In this document: one piece after another, positions 28,169 through 37,307 of the stretch
Layout of the letters: every line of letters begins with the position of its first letter
Position numbering within the stretch: the stretch's first letter is position 1
Source: Olsenella sp. oral taxon 807
Lineage (GTDB): Bacteria; Actinomycetota; Coriobacteriia; Coriobacteriales; Atopobiaceae
Assembly (NCBI RefSeq): GCF_001189515.2
Contig: NZ_CP012069.2
Coordinates: 1,612,001 to 1,676,000 of the forward strand
Direction of reading: 5' to 3'
Length of the DNA stretch: 64,000 nucleotides
Program-made: the position numbers and the translations under genes
The notes under the pieces: model-generated
Told to the model about the DNA's origin: nothing
The model's database searches: none
What the model saw: only the letters and a program-made list of their open reading frames with translations

Positions 28169-28700
28169 TCACTTCGCCTGGTGCAACCTCAGGTTTCCCT
28201 CATAGCCCAAACGCCCGTCCAAGCCAAAAATGGCAAACACCCTATCCTTGTCTTCCTTGTTGCGGGGGTTGTTCAGGCCACCCTTGTCAGCGTCAGGGTA
28301 AAACGGCGCATTTGACCCCTCCCGCACGCATCTCTCGAGATTCTGCAAGTCCAAGGTAAAGCTGTTATCTTCCCTGCGGTAATCCCTGTGATACCAGCCC
28401 TCGTCCTCGTGCATCTTGTATTCGGACAGCGTGAGCTCCCGATAGATCAAGCCGTACTGCAGATACGCGAAGTCCGGATCGGTAGCGTCTAGTTTTCTGC
28501 CGTTTTGACATCCAGCTCGCTCTCACGGGGTAATAAAAAGGCCCTTCCCCGGAATCCGAGGTCGAGATCTCCTTTCTGATGGTGTCTCCTTCGAAGTAGT
28601 ACAGGGTTCCCTTGATATCCACCACGTCCCAATGCGCCTCAAGGGGATTCAGCCCCACGTACCTCCGTTGTGCATTGGTTAGCATAAGACGCTCGCCCAT
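28169..28700 (-). pseudogene. Frameshifted hypothetical gene
   Basis: Two minus-strand frames join into one protein. The N-terminal part starts at 28700 (AAGGAG upstream) and runs through MLTNAQRRYVGLNPLEAHWDVVD to about 28510. The C-terminal part continues in another frame through LIYRELTLSEYKMHEDEGW to the stop at 28169. The break is near 28490-28520. No family recognised; the intact protein would be about 175 residues. A sequencing error is an alternative explanation. Confidence 0.6.
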
Positions 28701-28815
28701 AGGCCATCTTCTCCTTCTGACTTCAGCCTGGGCCTGCCCCGAGGGCCTGTACCCAGCTGCGGAGGGCCATGGGCCGCCGCCCGCGCGCAGCGGCCCCACG
28801 GAGGGGCGTATCCTA

Positions 28816-29269
28816 GCCCGACGCCTCACGAAAAGGCGCAGTCTGCGGCTACCACGTCACGCAGAATGTGCTTTTCCGTTACATTGCCGCCCGGGAGGCG
28901 TGGGGCACGACCCCCCGCCAGCCTGCGGGGCACTATGGAAAGTGGCCCAACTGGGCAAATGCGTCCGGGCAACCCCCCGCCAGGCTGCGGGGGGGTTCCG
29001 CCAGGGTCCGCAAGCCTCGGCCTGGGGCCTGATTGCACGGAAAGGCGCAGTCTGCGGCTACCACGTCGCGCAGAATGCGCTTTTCCGTCACGTCGCCGCC
29101 CGGGAGGCGTGGGGCACGACCCCCCGCCAGCCTGCGGGGCACTATGAAAAGTGGCCCAACTGGGCAAATGCGCTCGGGCAACCCCCCGCCAGGCTGCGGG
29201 GGGGGGGTTCCGCCAGGGCCCGCAGGCCTCGGCCTGGCCCGACGCCTCACGGAAAGGCGCAGTCTGGGC
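28816..29269. repeat. Two-plus copies of a ~210-bp repeat
   Basis: Copies begin near 28816 and 29031, with a third partial at 29237-29269; the marker GGCGCAGTCTG falls at 28835, 29044 and 29255, giving a period of about 210. Each copy carries ACGGAAAGGCGCA facing TGCGCTTTTCCGT (a long hairpin), then GGGAGGCGTGGGGC, GCCTGCGGGGCACTATG and GGCAAATGCG. The same unit occurs inverted at 51616-51801 and 52041-52228. No gene is seen in 28701-29333; frames here are low-complexity by-products. Confidence 0.85.
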
Positions 29270-29333
29270 AGAGGGCCTCGCTGATGGCGCGCCCTGGGCC
29301 AAGCCGAGACACCATCAGGCTGCCAGTTGTGGG

Positions 29334-29474
29334 CTACGGAGGTGCCGGGAACTCAGGGTAAGGAGAAACCCCCTTGGTGTCGAGCACGTTCCTGAGCTTG
29401 GAGACCGACAGGAGGCGTGCGGTGGGACCGTTCCTGTCGCGGCCGACCATCGGAGAGAGGCCACCATCCGCAAG
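29334..29474 (-). pseudogene. Fragment of a glycyl radical enzyme (PFL-like)
   Basis: About 46 residues on the minus strand: LADGGLSPMVGRDRNGPTAR then SVSKLRNVLDTKGV. This matches the conserved GGLSP...G.D.NGPTA...SVSKL region of pyruvate formate-lyase-type glycyl radical enzymes. The rest of the roughly 800-residue enzyme, including the active-site Cys and Gly loop, is absent. It abuts the stop of the ABC gene at 29479, suggesting a deletion or insertion joined them. Confidence 0.55.
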
Positions 29475-29478
29475 CTGC

Positions 29479-31206
29479 TCAGCGCCCCTTTCGCCCTGAC
29501 GCGGCCCACATGCGGGCATACTTGCCCCCAAGCGCCACCAGCTCGTCGTGCGTACCCTGCTCGCTGACCCGTCCACCCCCTATGACGGCGATCATGTCGG
29601 CGGTGCAGATGCAGGGCAGCGTGTGGGCCACCATCACCACCGTCTTTCGCCGAAAGAGCAAGTTGGAGATGGCCTCCCTCACGGCCAGCTCGTTATCGAT
29701 GTCCAAGTTCGACGTGGCCTCGTCGAGGAGCACGATAGGGGCGTCCTTCAGGATGGCGCGGGCGATGGACAGTCGCTGTCGCTCGCCACCAGAAAGCTTC
29801 CCTCCTCGCTCGCCGATTCGTGTGTCATAGCCCTGCGGAAGGGCGCTCACGAAGCCATCGGCGTTGGCGAGCCGACACGCCTCACGTACCTCCTCGTCAC
29901 TCGCGGCGGGACGCGCATAGCGCACATTGTCCATCACCGAGTCATCGAAGAGAAACACATCCTGGTCCACGAGGGCAACGTTGCGCAGGACGCTCTCGGG
30001 CGCGAAGGCGCCCACGTCCACACCCCCGAAGCTCACGGTGCCGTCCTTTGGCCGGTACAGCTGCGCGATGAGGCCCAGCGCCGTCGACTTCCCGCAGCCC
30101 GAGTCACCCACGAGGGCACACAGCCGCCCCTCTGGAATGACCAGGTCGAAACCCTTGAGCACGGCCGGTCCGTCACCATAGGAGAACTCCACGTGAGCGA
30201 GCTCGATTCCCGCATCGCACATCGGCACGTCCTCGAAGCTGCCCGCCTCCTGGGGCTCGGCGAGCACATCGGAGATGTTTCTCTTGGCGATCTCGAGGTT
30301 GCGGTATGCGGTCAGGTGAATGAACAGAGCACCCGCGAGCTTGAGCGTGAGCAGGGGTAGCATGGAGAGGAGCAAGAACGACTCCGTGGGAAGGGAGCCC
30401 GTCGTCCACGCGCAGTAGCACAGCCACACGAGCAGGGGCTGGGAGAGGCCCACAAGGATGGAAAGCCCCGCCCCCACGGGGATGATGACCTTCTCGTACA
30501 CGTAGCTCACGTGCGAGAACTCGCGCATGCTCTCGACGATGGCCTCGTTGTGCACCCCCGCAACCCCGTAGGCGCGCAGGGTCTGCATGCCGTCGACATG
30601 CTCCATGATGGCGCTGGAATTGCTTGCGCGCACCTCGTCCTTACGAGGACCAAAGACCCTGACCTGCCGCCACGAGAGTGCGACGGCGGGCGCCAGCAGC
30701 AGGAAGGACGCCAGCACGACGATACCGGCAGGAACGTAGAGCCAGAGCGTGAACGCGCCGAGCACAACGGCCAGGGCCGCAGACTTGACAATCTCGCCCG
30801 TCCGGTGCGTAAGGATCTGCTCGTAGTCGTTCACGTTGACCGTGAGCGCTTGCAGGTACTCGCCGCTCGTGCGCTCATTGAAGCGGGACAGCGGGATGCG
30901 CTTGATGGTGTCTCCCATTGTCACTCGTAGGTCATGGCTGACGCGCGCGCCTCCCACCTGTCCGCGCACGTACCCGAAGCGATAGATCACAAGGCGTGCG
31001 GCGAACACAGCGACGAGTGCCGCACTTATGTGCAGAAGGGGCGCAAGCTCGAACGCCCCTGAGAAGAGCTGGTGCATCACGAGCCAGATGAGCATGAAGT
31101 TTGACCCGCCGAGCAGACCCTCTGCGACCGTACAGGCACATGAGAGATAGAAGTCACGGTTCTTGGCAAACGGGCTGCGCGCCATATCGTTGGTCCTATC
31201 GGGCAT
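29479..31206 (-). CDS. ABC transporter, exporter-fold half transporter B, locus 2
   Basis: 575 residues: a six-helix membrane domain (about 15-300) plus an ATPase with Walker A GDSGCGKST, signature LSGGERQR, Walker B IVLLDEATSNLD and an H-loop His in VAHTL. The start at 31206 has AAGGAGGGGG upstream and overlaps the upstream gene by 11 bases; a longer frame to 31257 is less likely. Pairs with 31196-33025. Counterpart of 12289-14055 in locus 1; likely metallophore-type uptake by analogy with YbtPQ, not proven. Confidence 0.85.
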   Translation of the reverse strand: MPDRTNDMARSPFAKNRDFYLSCACTVAEGLLGGSNFMLIWLVMHQLFSGAFELAPLLHISAALVAVFAARLVIYRFGYVRGQVGGARVSHDLRVTMGDTIKRIPLSRFNERTSGEYLQALTVNVNDYEQILTHRTGEIVKSAALAVVLGAFTLWLYVPAGIVVLASFLLLAPAVALSWRQVRVFGPRKDEVRASNSSAIMEHVDGMQTLRAYGVAGVHNEAIVESMREFSHVSYVYEKVIIPVGAGLSILVGLSQPLLVWLCYCAWTTGSLPTESFLLLSMLPLLTLKLAGALFIHLTAYRNLEIAKRNISDVLAEPQEAGSFEDVPMCDAGIELAHVEFSYGDGPAVLKGFDLVIPEGRLCALVGDSGCGKSTALGLIAQLYRPKDGTVSFGGVDVGAFAPESVLRNVALVDQDVFLFDDSVMDNVRYARPAASDEEVREACRLANADGFVSALPQGYDTRIGERGGKLSGGERQRLSIARAILKDAPIVLLDEATSNLDIDNELAVREAISNLLFRRKTVVMVAHTLPCICTADMIAVIGGGRVSEQGTHDELVALGGKYARMWAASGRKGR

Positions 31207-33025
31207 GGGAGACCCCCTCCTTCCCCTCGCCGGCGCAGGCGCCACAGACGTCCGCACCGACGCGGTAGCTCATGGAGCGCGAGCGCGTCCAGGCGGCCCA
31301 AGCGCCACGATAGTAGCGACTTTTCTCAAGCACCTCATCGTGCGTTCCCACGCAGCTGACACGTCCGTCCCCCATCACGGCAACGGCATCGCAGGAGGGC
31401 ACCACATCGAGCCGGTGCGCGACGACAAGTACCGTCTTGCCCTCGCAGAGACTGTCCATGGCAGCATCGATGAGCTCCTGGTTCTCGGGGTCGGCGGAGC
31501 TCGTCGCCTCATCGAGGATGAGAATGGGAGCGTCTTTCAAGATGGCACGGGCAATGGCGATGCGTTGTCGCTCACCCCCGGAGAGCCGGCCGCCCAGCGT
31601 GCCGATCACGGTGTCATAGCCTTGCGGAAGCGCCATGATGAAGCTGTCTGCCTGAGCACGGCGCGCGGCGCTGCGCACCTCCTCGAGCGTGGCGTCAGAG
31701 CCCATGCGAATGTTCTCGAGGATAGTCCCGCTCGTGAGGAAGGTCTTCTGGAACACCACCGACACGTGAGACAGGAGGTCGTCATAGTCGATCTCTCGCA
31801 CGTCGATGCCGCCGATGGAGACGCTGCCCGCAGTCACGTCGTAGAAGCGCCCCACCAGCTGGATGAGGGTCGACTTGCCCGAGCCGGACGGTCCCACGAT
31901 GGCGAGATGCTCGCCTGCCGAGACATCGAGCGAGACGCCGTGCAGCACCTCGGGCGCATCCCTCTCCCCATAACTGAAGGACACGTCGTCAAGACGGATG
32001 GAGACGTCGTCGGGAAACGGCGCGCCCGCGCCGAACACGGGCAGCTCCAGAAGCTCCTCGATGCGCCCGGCGCTCGTGGTAGCCTGCGAGAGCTTGTTCG
32101 AGAAGTCCTGTAGGAGCCTGATCTCGGTGAGGTAGAGCGAGCCGACGAAGGCGAACAGGAGGTAGGTCGAGGCGTCGACGAGGCCACTCTCTAACATGAG
32201 CGCGCCCATCGGTACCATGATGATCAGGCCGGCCTCTATGATGACGACATAGGCGGCAAAGCCCGGTCCCGTCCTGCGCGAGATCTCGCACCAGATCTCG
32301 TGCTCCTTATCCACTGCGGCGCGAAAGCGCCTGAACGAGCGCGAGCCCAGGTCGAGCGCCTTGACGGTGCGCATACCGCTCACGTACTCCACCATGACGG
32401 AGTTCATGTCCTCGAGCGACTCCATGGCCCGGCCCATGATCGAGCCCATGATCTTGAAGAGCGAGGCGAGCACCGCGAGGGCGGCGGCAACGGGGACGAG
32501 CGTGGCCAAGGCCAGCGCGACATTCGCGGTAAGGAGGAAGATGAGCGTCGCGACGGGTCCCGAAGCGTACATGAACGCCTCGGGCAGGTTGTGCGCAAGC
32601 AAAAGCTCGAGGTTCTCCACATCATCGGAGAGCACCGTCTTGATCCTTCCCGTGCTGCGCTCGTCCATCTCGCCGAGCGGGGCCCTCGAGAGGCGCTCGA
32701 GGATGAGGCAGCGCACGTCGAAGAGCGCCCCGTAGGCGCCCTTGTGCGAGAGCGTGCCCGCAAGGCCAAATAGGATGAATCGCAGCACGACACCCACCAC
32801 GAGCATGCCCACGTCGCCAGCTATCAGCTCGGCCGTGCAGGTCTTCAGGTAGACGGCACGCATGACGTCGAACACGGCGAGGTAGGGCACGGCGACCATG
32901 AGTCCCGACAGCGTGGCGCACGCGACCGAGGCGACCAGGTACTTCCTATGCTGCCCCGCCCACTTGAACACGAGGGCGATGGGGTTTGCGTCCCTCTTCT
33001 CATGCGTGTCCTTGTTCTCTTCCAT
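31196..33025 (-). CDS. ABC transporter, exporter-fold half transporter A, locus 2
   Basis: 609 residues with an N-terminal membrane domain, then Walker A GPSGSGKST, Q-loop VFQKTFL, signature LSGGERQR, Walker B LILDEATSSAD and AHRL. AAGGAGGG is well placed before the ATG, which lies inside the last 26 bases of the ECF ATPase gene. Forms the presumed heterodimer with the next gene. Counterpart of 14052-15923. Confidence 0.87.
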   Translation of the reverse strand: MEENKDTHEKRDANPIALVFKWAGQHRKYLVASVACATLSGLMVAVPYLAVFDVMRAVYLKTCTAELIAGDVGMLVVGVVLRFILFGLAGTLSHKGAYGALFDVRCLILERLSRAPLGEMDERSTGRIKTVLSDDVENLELLLAHNLPEAFMYASGPVATLIFLLTANVALALATLVPVAAALAVLASLFKIMGSIMGRAMESLEDMNSVMVEYVSGMRTVKALDLGSRSFRRFRAAVDKEHEIWCEISRRTGPGFAAYVVIIEAGLIIMVPMGALMLESGLVDASTYLLFAFVGSLYLTEIRLLQDFSNKLSQATTSAGRIEELLELPVFGAGAPFPDDVSIRLDDVSFSYGERDAPEVLHGVSLDVSAGEHLAIVGPSGSGKSTLIQLVGRFYDVTAGSVSIGGIDVREIDYDDLLSHVSVVFQKTFLTSGTILENIRMGSDATLEEVRSAARRAQADSFIMALPQGYDTVIGTLGGRLSGGERQRIAIARAILKDAPILILDEATSSADPENQELIDAAMDSLCEGKTVLVVAHRLDVVPSCDAVAVMGDGRVSCVGTHDEVLEKSRYYRGAWAAWTRSRSMSYRVGADVCGACAGEGKEGVSHAR

Positions 33026-34529
33026 AAGACCCTCCTTGGCGGGGCGCAGGCACGTCCATCATTTCTTTCATGAGATCAAATTGCTTGGAAACCGTGATCT
33101 GGGCGCACACCCTTCCACCCTTCACGTACAGCGCTCGCTCGCATGCGCGTGCGACGAGCTCCAGGTCGTGCGTGACGACCAGAATCGCGCAACCCTGGTC
33201 AGCGAGTCGCCCGAGCAGACGGGCGATGCGCTGCATCCCGTCGAGGTCAAGGCCGCTCGTCGGCTCGTCGAACACGAGCACCCGCTTGTCGGCGGCAACG
33301 CACGCCGCCACGGAAAGCCGCTGCTTCTGGCCCCCTGACAGGGTGGCCGGATGACGTCCGTCCAGCCCCTCGAGCGCAAGGCTTCTCAGGATGCGGTCGA
33401 CGTCCACCCCTGCAGCCTCGCGCCGCGACAGGCCAAACGTCACCTCATCGCGCACGCTCTCGGCGAACAGCTGGTAGTTGACATCCTGGAACACCATCGC
33501 CGAGGCCCGCAGGCGTCTCTTGCGCGAGGAGGGAGTGCCGCCGAGCAGAACGGGTCCCTGCACCCGGCGCACGAACCCGCACAGGGCCCGGCAGAGCGTG
33601 GTCTTGCCCGCGCCGTTGCGGCCGACGAGGGCTGTGACCTCGCCTGTGTGCAGTTCCATCGTGACTTTGCTCAGAACGGGATCCCCACCATAGGAGACCG
33701 AGAGGTCCCGCGCTGCGAGCAGCACGTCCCCTCTGCCGACGGGGTTCGCGCTCGCAGGGGCTGTCGTGGGAGCCACCTCGTCCAGGCTGCGCGAGCGCAG
33801 GCCCATGTGCTCAAGCTCAGAGACGTCGAGCGCGAGAAACTCGGCCGCCTCCATGGTACGAGACACGCGACCCTCCTTGAGGTACACATACCTGTCGGCG
33901 ATACCGGTGAGCCAAGAGAGCCGATGCTCAGCCACAAGGATCGCGCACCCCTTGGCCTTGGCATGCCTGACGAAGCTCGCCATGTCCGCGATGGAGGGGA
34001 GGTCGAGGTTGCTCGTCGGCTCGTCCAGAAGCAGGATCGAGGGGTGCATGGCCCAGATGCTCGCACAGGCCACCTTCTGACGCTCGCCACCCGAGAGCCG
34101 AAAGATGTCGCGACCTGCAAGCGCCGTCAGACCAAGCTCCTCGAAGGTCTCGCCCACGCGAGAGCGGATGTCTTGCTCCTCCCATCCGGCACTCTCCAGC
34201 GCGAAGGCCACCTCGCCGGTGGTGTCCACGTTGAAGAACTGGGTGCGCGGGTTCTGGAAGAGCGAGCCCACCCTCTGGGCGATCTCCCAACTGGCAAGGT
34301 CGTCCACGTCCCTGCCATCGAGTGATACGCGGCCGTCCTTGTCTCCGGGAAAGAAGCGGGGCGCAAGCCCATTGGCCAAGCGCAGAAGGGTCGATTTTCC
34401 ACACCCCGAGCGTCCGCAGAGCACGACCAGCTCGCCGGGGGCCACAGACAGCGACGCGTCCCTGACCACGGGTTTGCCAAGCGCGCCCGCCGAGCGGTAC
34501 GAGAAGGAGACGTGCTCGAAGCCGATCAC
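33000..34529 (-). CDS. ECF transporter double ATPase (A1-A2 fusion), locus 2
   Basis: 509 residues, two ATPase domains. Domain 1: Walker A GRSGCGKST, Q-loop LFQNPRTQ, signature LSGGERQ, Walker B ILLLDEPTSNLD. Domain 2: Walker A GRNGAGKTT, Q-loop VFQDVNYQ, signature LSGGQKQR, Walker B VLVFDEPTSGLD. The C-terminal 35 residues extend beyond the usual end and overlap the next gene. Its start overlaps the T-component stop by four bases. Same architecture as 17155-18558, but the sequences are clearly diverged. Confidence 0.92.
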   Translation of the reverse strand: MIGFEHVSFSYRSAGALGKPVVRDASLSVAPGELVVLCGRSGCGKSTLLRLANGLAPRFFPGDKDGRVSLDGRDVDDLASWEIAQRVGSLFQNPRTQFFNVDTTGEVAFALESAGWEEQDIRSRVGETFEELGLTALAGRDIFRLSGGERQKVACASIWAMHPSILLLDEPTSNLDLPSIADMASFVRHAKAKGCAILVAEHRLSWLTGIADRYVYLKEGRVSRTMEAAEFLALDVSELEHMGLRSRSLDEVAPTTAPASANPVGRGDVLLAARDLSVSYGGDPVLSKVTMELHTGEVTALVGRNGAGKTTLCRALCGFVRRVQGPVLLGGTPSSRKRRLRASAMVFQDVNYQLFAESVRDEVTFGLSRREAAGVDVDRILRSLALEGLDGRHPATLSGGQKQRLSVAACVAADKRVLVFDEPTSGLDLDGMQRIARLLGRLADQGCAILVVTHDLELVARACERALYVKGGRVCAQITVSKQFDLMKEMMDVPAPRQGGSYGREQGHA

Positions 34530-35347
34530 GCGAGCACCTTCAGGACCAGTGTCCCGACCATAGCGACGAGAAAGACCGAGAGCACGACGTAGTCCGCGAC
34601 ACCCATGGAGATGTGCAGATAGCAGGTCCGCTGCACGGGATTCTCGATGCCGCGCGCCACGGCCGCCATGGCAAGCTCGTCGGAGGCGCGGCTCGCGCTC
34701 ATGAGCAGGGGTGCGTAGATGCAGTCAATGGTGCGCATGGGGGCCCTCATGAACCCGAGGGGACTCGGTGAGACACCACGCATGCGCATGGCATCCCTGA
34801 TGTAACCCCAGTCCTCGCGCACCGCAGGCAGGTAGCGCAGGGCTACGGCCACGGGAATCGCCACCGTACGGGGCGCACCGACCTTTGCGAGCACGCTCAT
34901 GAGCTCGTTCACGTGGGTGGTCGCCACCGTGGCGTAAGCCATGAGGCTGCAGGCGAACACCTTGCGCACGAGCAAGGCAAACGAGAAGAGCATGGTCCGC
35001 AGGGCCACGTCCTTCAGCTGTGGGACGAACTGCACGGCCGCAAGCGTCATCGCATACAAGAGGAGCATGGCGACAGAGGCCCTCCACCTGCCCAACAGTA
35101 CCCCAAAGACAGCTGCAAGGACCATAAGCACGGCCTCGCAGGTCACGCTCGGGGCAAGCGCCACCGCTGCGGCCATGACCAACATCGCGATGAGCTTGGT
35201 GCGCGGGTCAAGGCGCAGGCCCCGCCCGGAGTCCTGTGATTCGCTCGTGAGTGCGGGCACAGGGTTCTCCCTCCCAGGCACAGGGCCTCCCTTGACAGAC
35301 GGGGCGAACACCCCCCGCTTCGTTTGCATGCGCGGACTCGTTCCCAC
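34526..35347 (-). CDS. ECF transporter T component, locus 2
   Basis: Up to 273 residues with an N-terminal extension, then the EcfT pattern LRLDPRTKLIAMLVMAA, about five membrane segments, and coupling motifs LPAVREDWGYIRDAMRMRG and AAVARGIENPVQRT. The frame allows a GTG start at 35347, one base past the S-component stop, or an ATG at 35329; neither has a strong ribosome site, so the first ~40 residues are uncertain. Scaffold between the S component and the double ATPase. Confidence 0.87.
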   Translation of the reverse strand: MGTSPRMQTKRGVFAPSVKGGPVPGRENPVPALTSESQDSGRGLRLDPRTKLIAMLVMAAAVALAPSVTCEAVLMVLAAVFGVLLGRWRASVAMLLLYAMTLAAVQFVPQLKDVALRTMLFSFALLVRKVFACSLMAYATVATTHVNELMSVLAKVGAPRTVAIPVAVALRYLPAVREDWGYIRDAMRMRGVSPSPLGFMRAPMRTIDCIYAPLLMSASRASDELAMAAVARGIENPVQRTCYLHISMGVADYVVLSVFLVAMVGTLVLKVLA

Positions 35348-35348
35348 C

Positions 35349-35987
35349 CTAAGCCGTCACGCCGGCCTTTTCGAACTGCCTGCGCAGCAGTCGCAGGCCC
35401 AAAAGGCCGCTCGCGACGGCGCACGCCACGGCAGCGAGGATCATCGCGGGCAGCATCCAGTCGGTGGCCGCAGACCTCATGGTGTCCATGTAGACAGTCA
35501 GTGTCTTTACACTCTCTGGATCTGTGGCCCTACCCACCAGGTACGACCCATAGGCCTCCGGGTCGAGCCAGAGCATGAGGTAGGAGCCCATGGGCGAGAG
35601 CGAGTACACGACGAATGCCAAGAGGTTGAGGGCCTTACTCCTGAAACGACCGATGCCGGCGACGACGTCCGCCACGATACCGAGAAGGACACAGGCGACC
35701 GCCCAGCCCCAGTACATGCCGGTCACGAACAGGATGAGCCCCTCGACGACGCCGAGGACGACCAGCGGTCCATGCTTGGGGACCTTGGCAATAAGCAGCA
35801 GGTAGACAGGACCCGTGAGCAGGGCGACCGCAGCCGGCATCCAGAACGTGAGCAGTGGGTTGGGCGCGAACGGCATACCGCCCACCATCATGAACACCAG
35901 GTAGAGGGCCGTGAATATGCCGGTTGTGACAAGGTCCCTGGCGGTGAGGCCCCTTTCGGGCGTCCCCGCGTCTCTCGTCTGTGTCAT
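35349..35987 (-). CDS. ECF transporter S component, MptD/Trep_Strep family, locus 2
   Basis: 212 residues, about six membrane segments, opening GLTARDLVTTGIFTALYLVFMMVGGMPFAPNP in the style of the TIGR02185 family. Paralogue of 19238-19870: both share the RDL.T.GIF.ALY start and a basic C-terminal LLRRQF/LFKRHF segment. It should bind the transported compound in the membrane. AAGGACGG precedes the ATG. First gene of operon 2, divergent from its AraC regulator. Confidence 0.85.
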   Translation of the reverse strand: MTQTRDAGTPERGLTARDLVTTGIFTALYLVFMMVGGMPFAPNPLLTFWMPAAVALLTGPVYLLLIAKVPKHGPLVVLGVVEGLILFVTGMYWGWAVACVLLGIVADVVAGIGRFRSKALNLLAFVVYSLSPMGSYLMLWLDPEAYGSYLVGRATDPESVKTLTVYMDTMRSAATDWMLPAMILAAVACAVASGLLGLRLLRRQFEKAGVTA

Positions 35988-36132
35988 CTCCGTCCTTTCA
36001 TGCTATGTAAACCTCTGCTATCTTTATCCCATGAGTATAGGGAGGGATGGGGGCAACCTGACCTTACCTGGCGATGTCTGTCGAATCGTCTCCCACTAAC
36101 GTCTCATCGTCATACGATGGAAGGACAAGGCT

Positions 36133-37092
36133 ATGAAGGACGCATTCCAAGGACCGGCCCTCAGGAGCTCGGGCTTCGCACGAGCCCCCTCCCCGGAGGG
36201 CTTTGGCCCGCTCTGGCGCTCCTATCGGTCCGAGGGTGAGCCGTGCAGGGGATGGTTCCACTTTCTCTCACCCGAAGAGGCCTTGTGGAGCATCAGCATT
36301 CACGACTTCGTAATGGACGGCGACTACGTGATGGACTCGAGGCTACCTGACTACCTGACCGTCACCTGGTTCAAGTCCATAGCGGGCGAGGAATTCAGCC
36401 CCTATCGCAAGCTGAGGCCCAACAGCATCTGGGGACGGAGCATCGGCGGCAGTCCATGGCGGGGCGTGGCCCATGGCAACATGCCCGTCCAGAGCGTGTC
36501 AATCGAGGTGTCGCCCGCATTCTCGGCAAGATTCTTGGAGCAGGAGTACGAGGGCAAGTTTCGCAACGTGGAGCAGGCCTTCGCCTCGCTGGGACGCGAT
36601 GACGAATTCCCTCAGATGAAGGCCTTGCTCAGTCGGCTCTGGCCCCAAAGGGGCGACGAGGGGCGCAGCCAGCTGTACTACGAGGGTAAGGTCCTCGAGG
36701 CGATGGGGCTCATCGTAGAGCGATCGAGGAGGGAGGAGACCGAGGAGGCGGGATCGATGAGTTCCGCCGACCGAGAGCGCATACACGACGTCATATGTTA
36801 CATTGACGACCACTGTTCAGCCACGCTGCGCACCGCCGATCTGGCCGCCATAGCCTGCATGAGCCCCACCAAGTTCAAGGCGGCCTTCAAGAGGGCAAAC
36901 GGCAAGACAGTCACCCAATACGTGCAGGGACGGCGCATGAGCCAGGCAGAGCTGCTGCTCCGCCAACCAGACCTCACCATCGAGCAGGTCGGCCGCGCGG
37001 TGGGGTACAACTGCGCGAGCCGCTTTTCGGCGCTGTTCAGGCGCGAGGTAGGCATGCTGCCGAGCGAGTACAGAAAGACGCTTGGTCACTGA
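36133..37092 (+). CDS. AraC family transcriptional regulator, locus 2
   Basis: 319 residues. C-terminal double helix-turn-helix (about 220-315): TADLAAIACMSPTKFKAAFKRANG and the signature IEQVGRAVGYNCASRFSALFRREVGMLPSEYRK. The N-terminal ~200 residues are a sensor region with no family I can name. GAAGGA precedes the ATG. It is transcribed away from ECF operon 2 across 145 bases, so it probably controls both promoters; in locus 1 the regulator instead sits inside the operon. Confidence 0.88.
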   Translation: MKDAFQGPALRSSGFARAPSPEGFGPLWRSYRSEGEPCRGWFHFLSPEEALWSISIHDFVMDGDYVMDSRLPDYLTVTWFKSIAGEEFSPYRKLRPNSIWGRSIGGSPWRGVAHGNMPVQSVSIEVSPAFSARFLEQEYEGKFRNVEQAFASLGRDDEFPQMKALLSRLWPQRGDEGRSQLYYEGKVLEAMGLIVERSRREETEEAGSMSSADRERIHDVICYIDDHCSATLRTADLAAIACMSPTKFKAAFKRANGKTVTQYVQGRRMSQAELLLRQPDLTIEQVGRAVGYNCASRFSALFRREVGMLPSEYRKTLGH

Positions 37093-37307
37093 CGGGCGCG
37101 GGAGTCCCCAAGGGCCACCAAGGGCCGTCGGCGCCCCAAGTCGCCTCCATCACCGAGCACTTTTCCAAGATCTTCGCTTACCCTTATGGCCCGGAGCTGC
37201 GCAAACGAGGCCATTCTGCAAGTTACGCGCATGCTGACCGCACGCGTGCCACAAGCTGGAATCGAGAACTTCTGCCTGCGTACCCCAACATGCGCTACGG
37301 TCTTGCC

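Noticed and set aside
28612-29302. Frames of 100-250 residues in the 210-bp repeats
   Set aside because: They repeat the same translated repeat unit, occur on both strands and lack family features.
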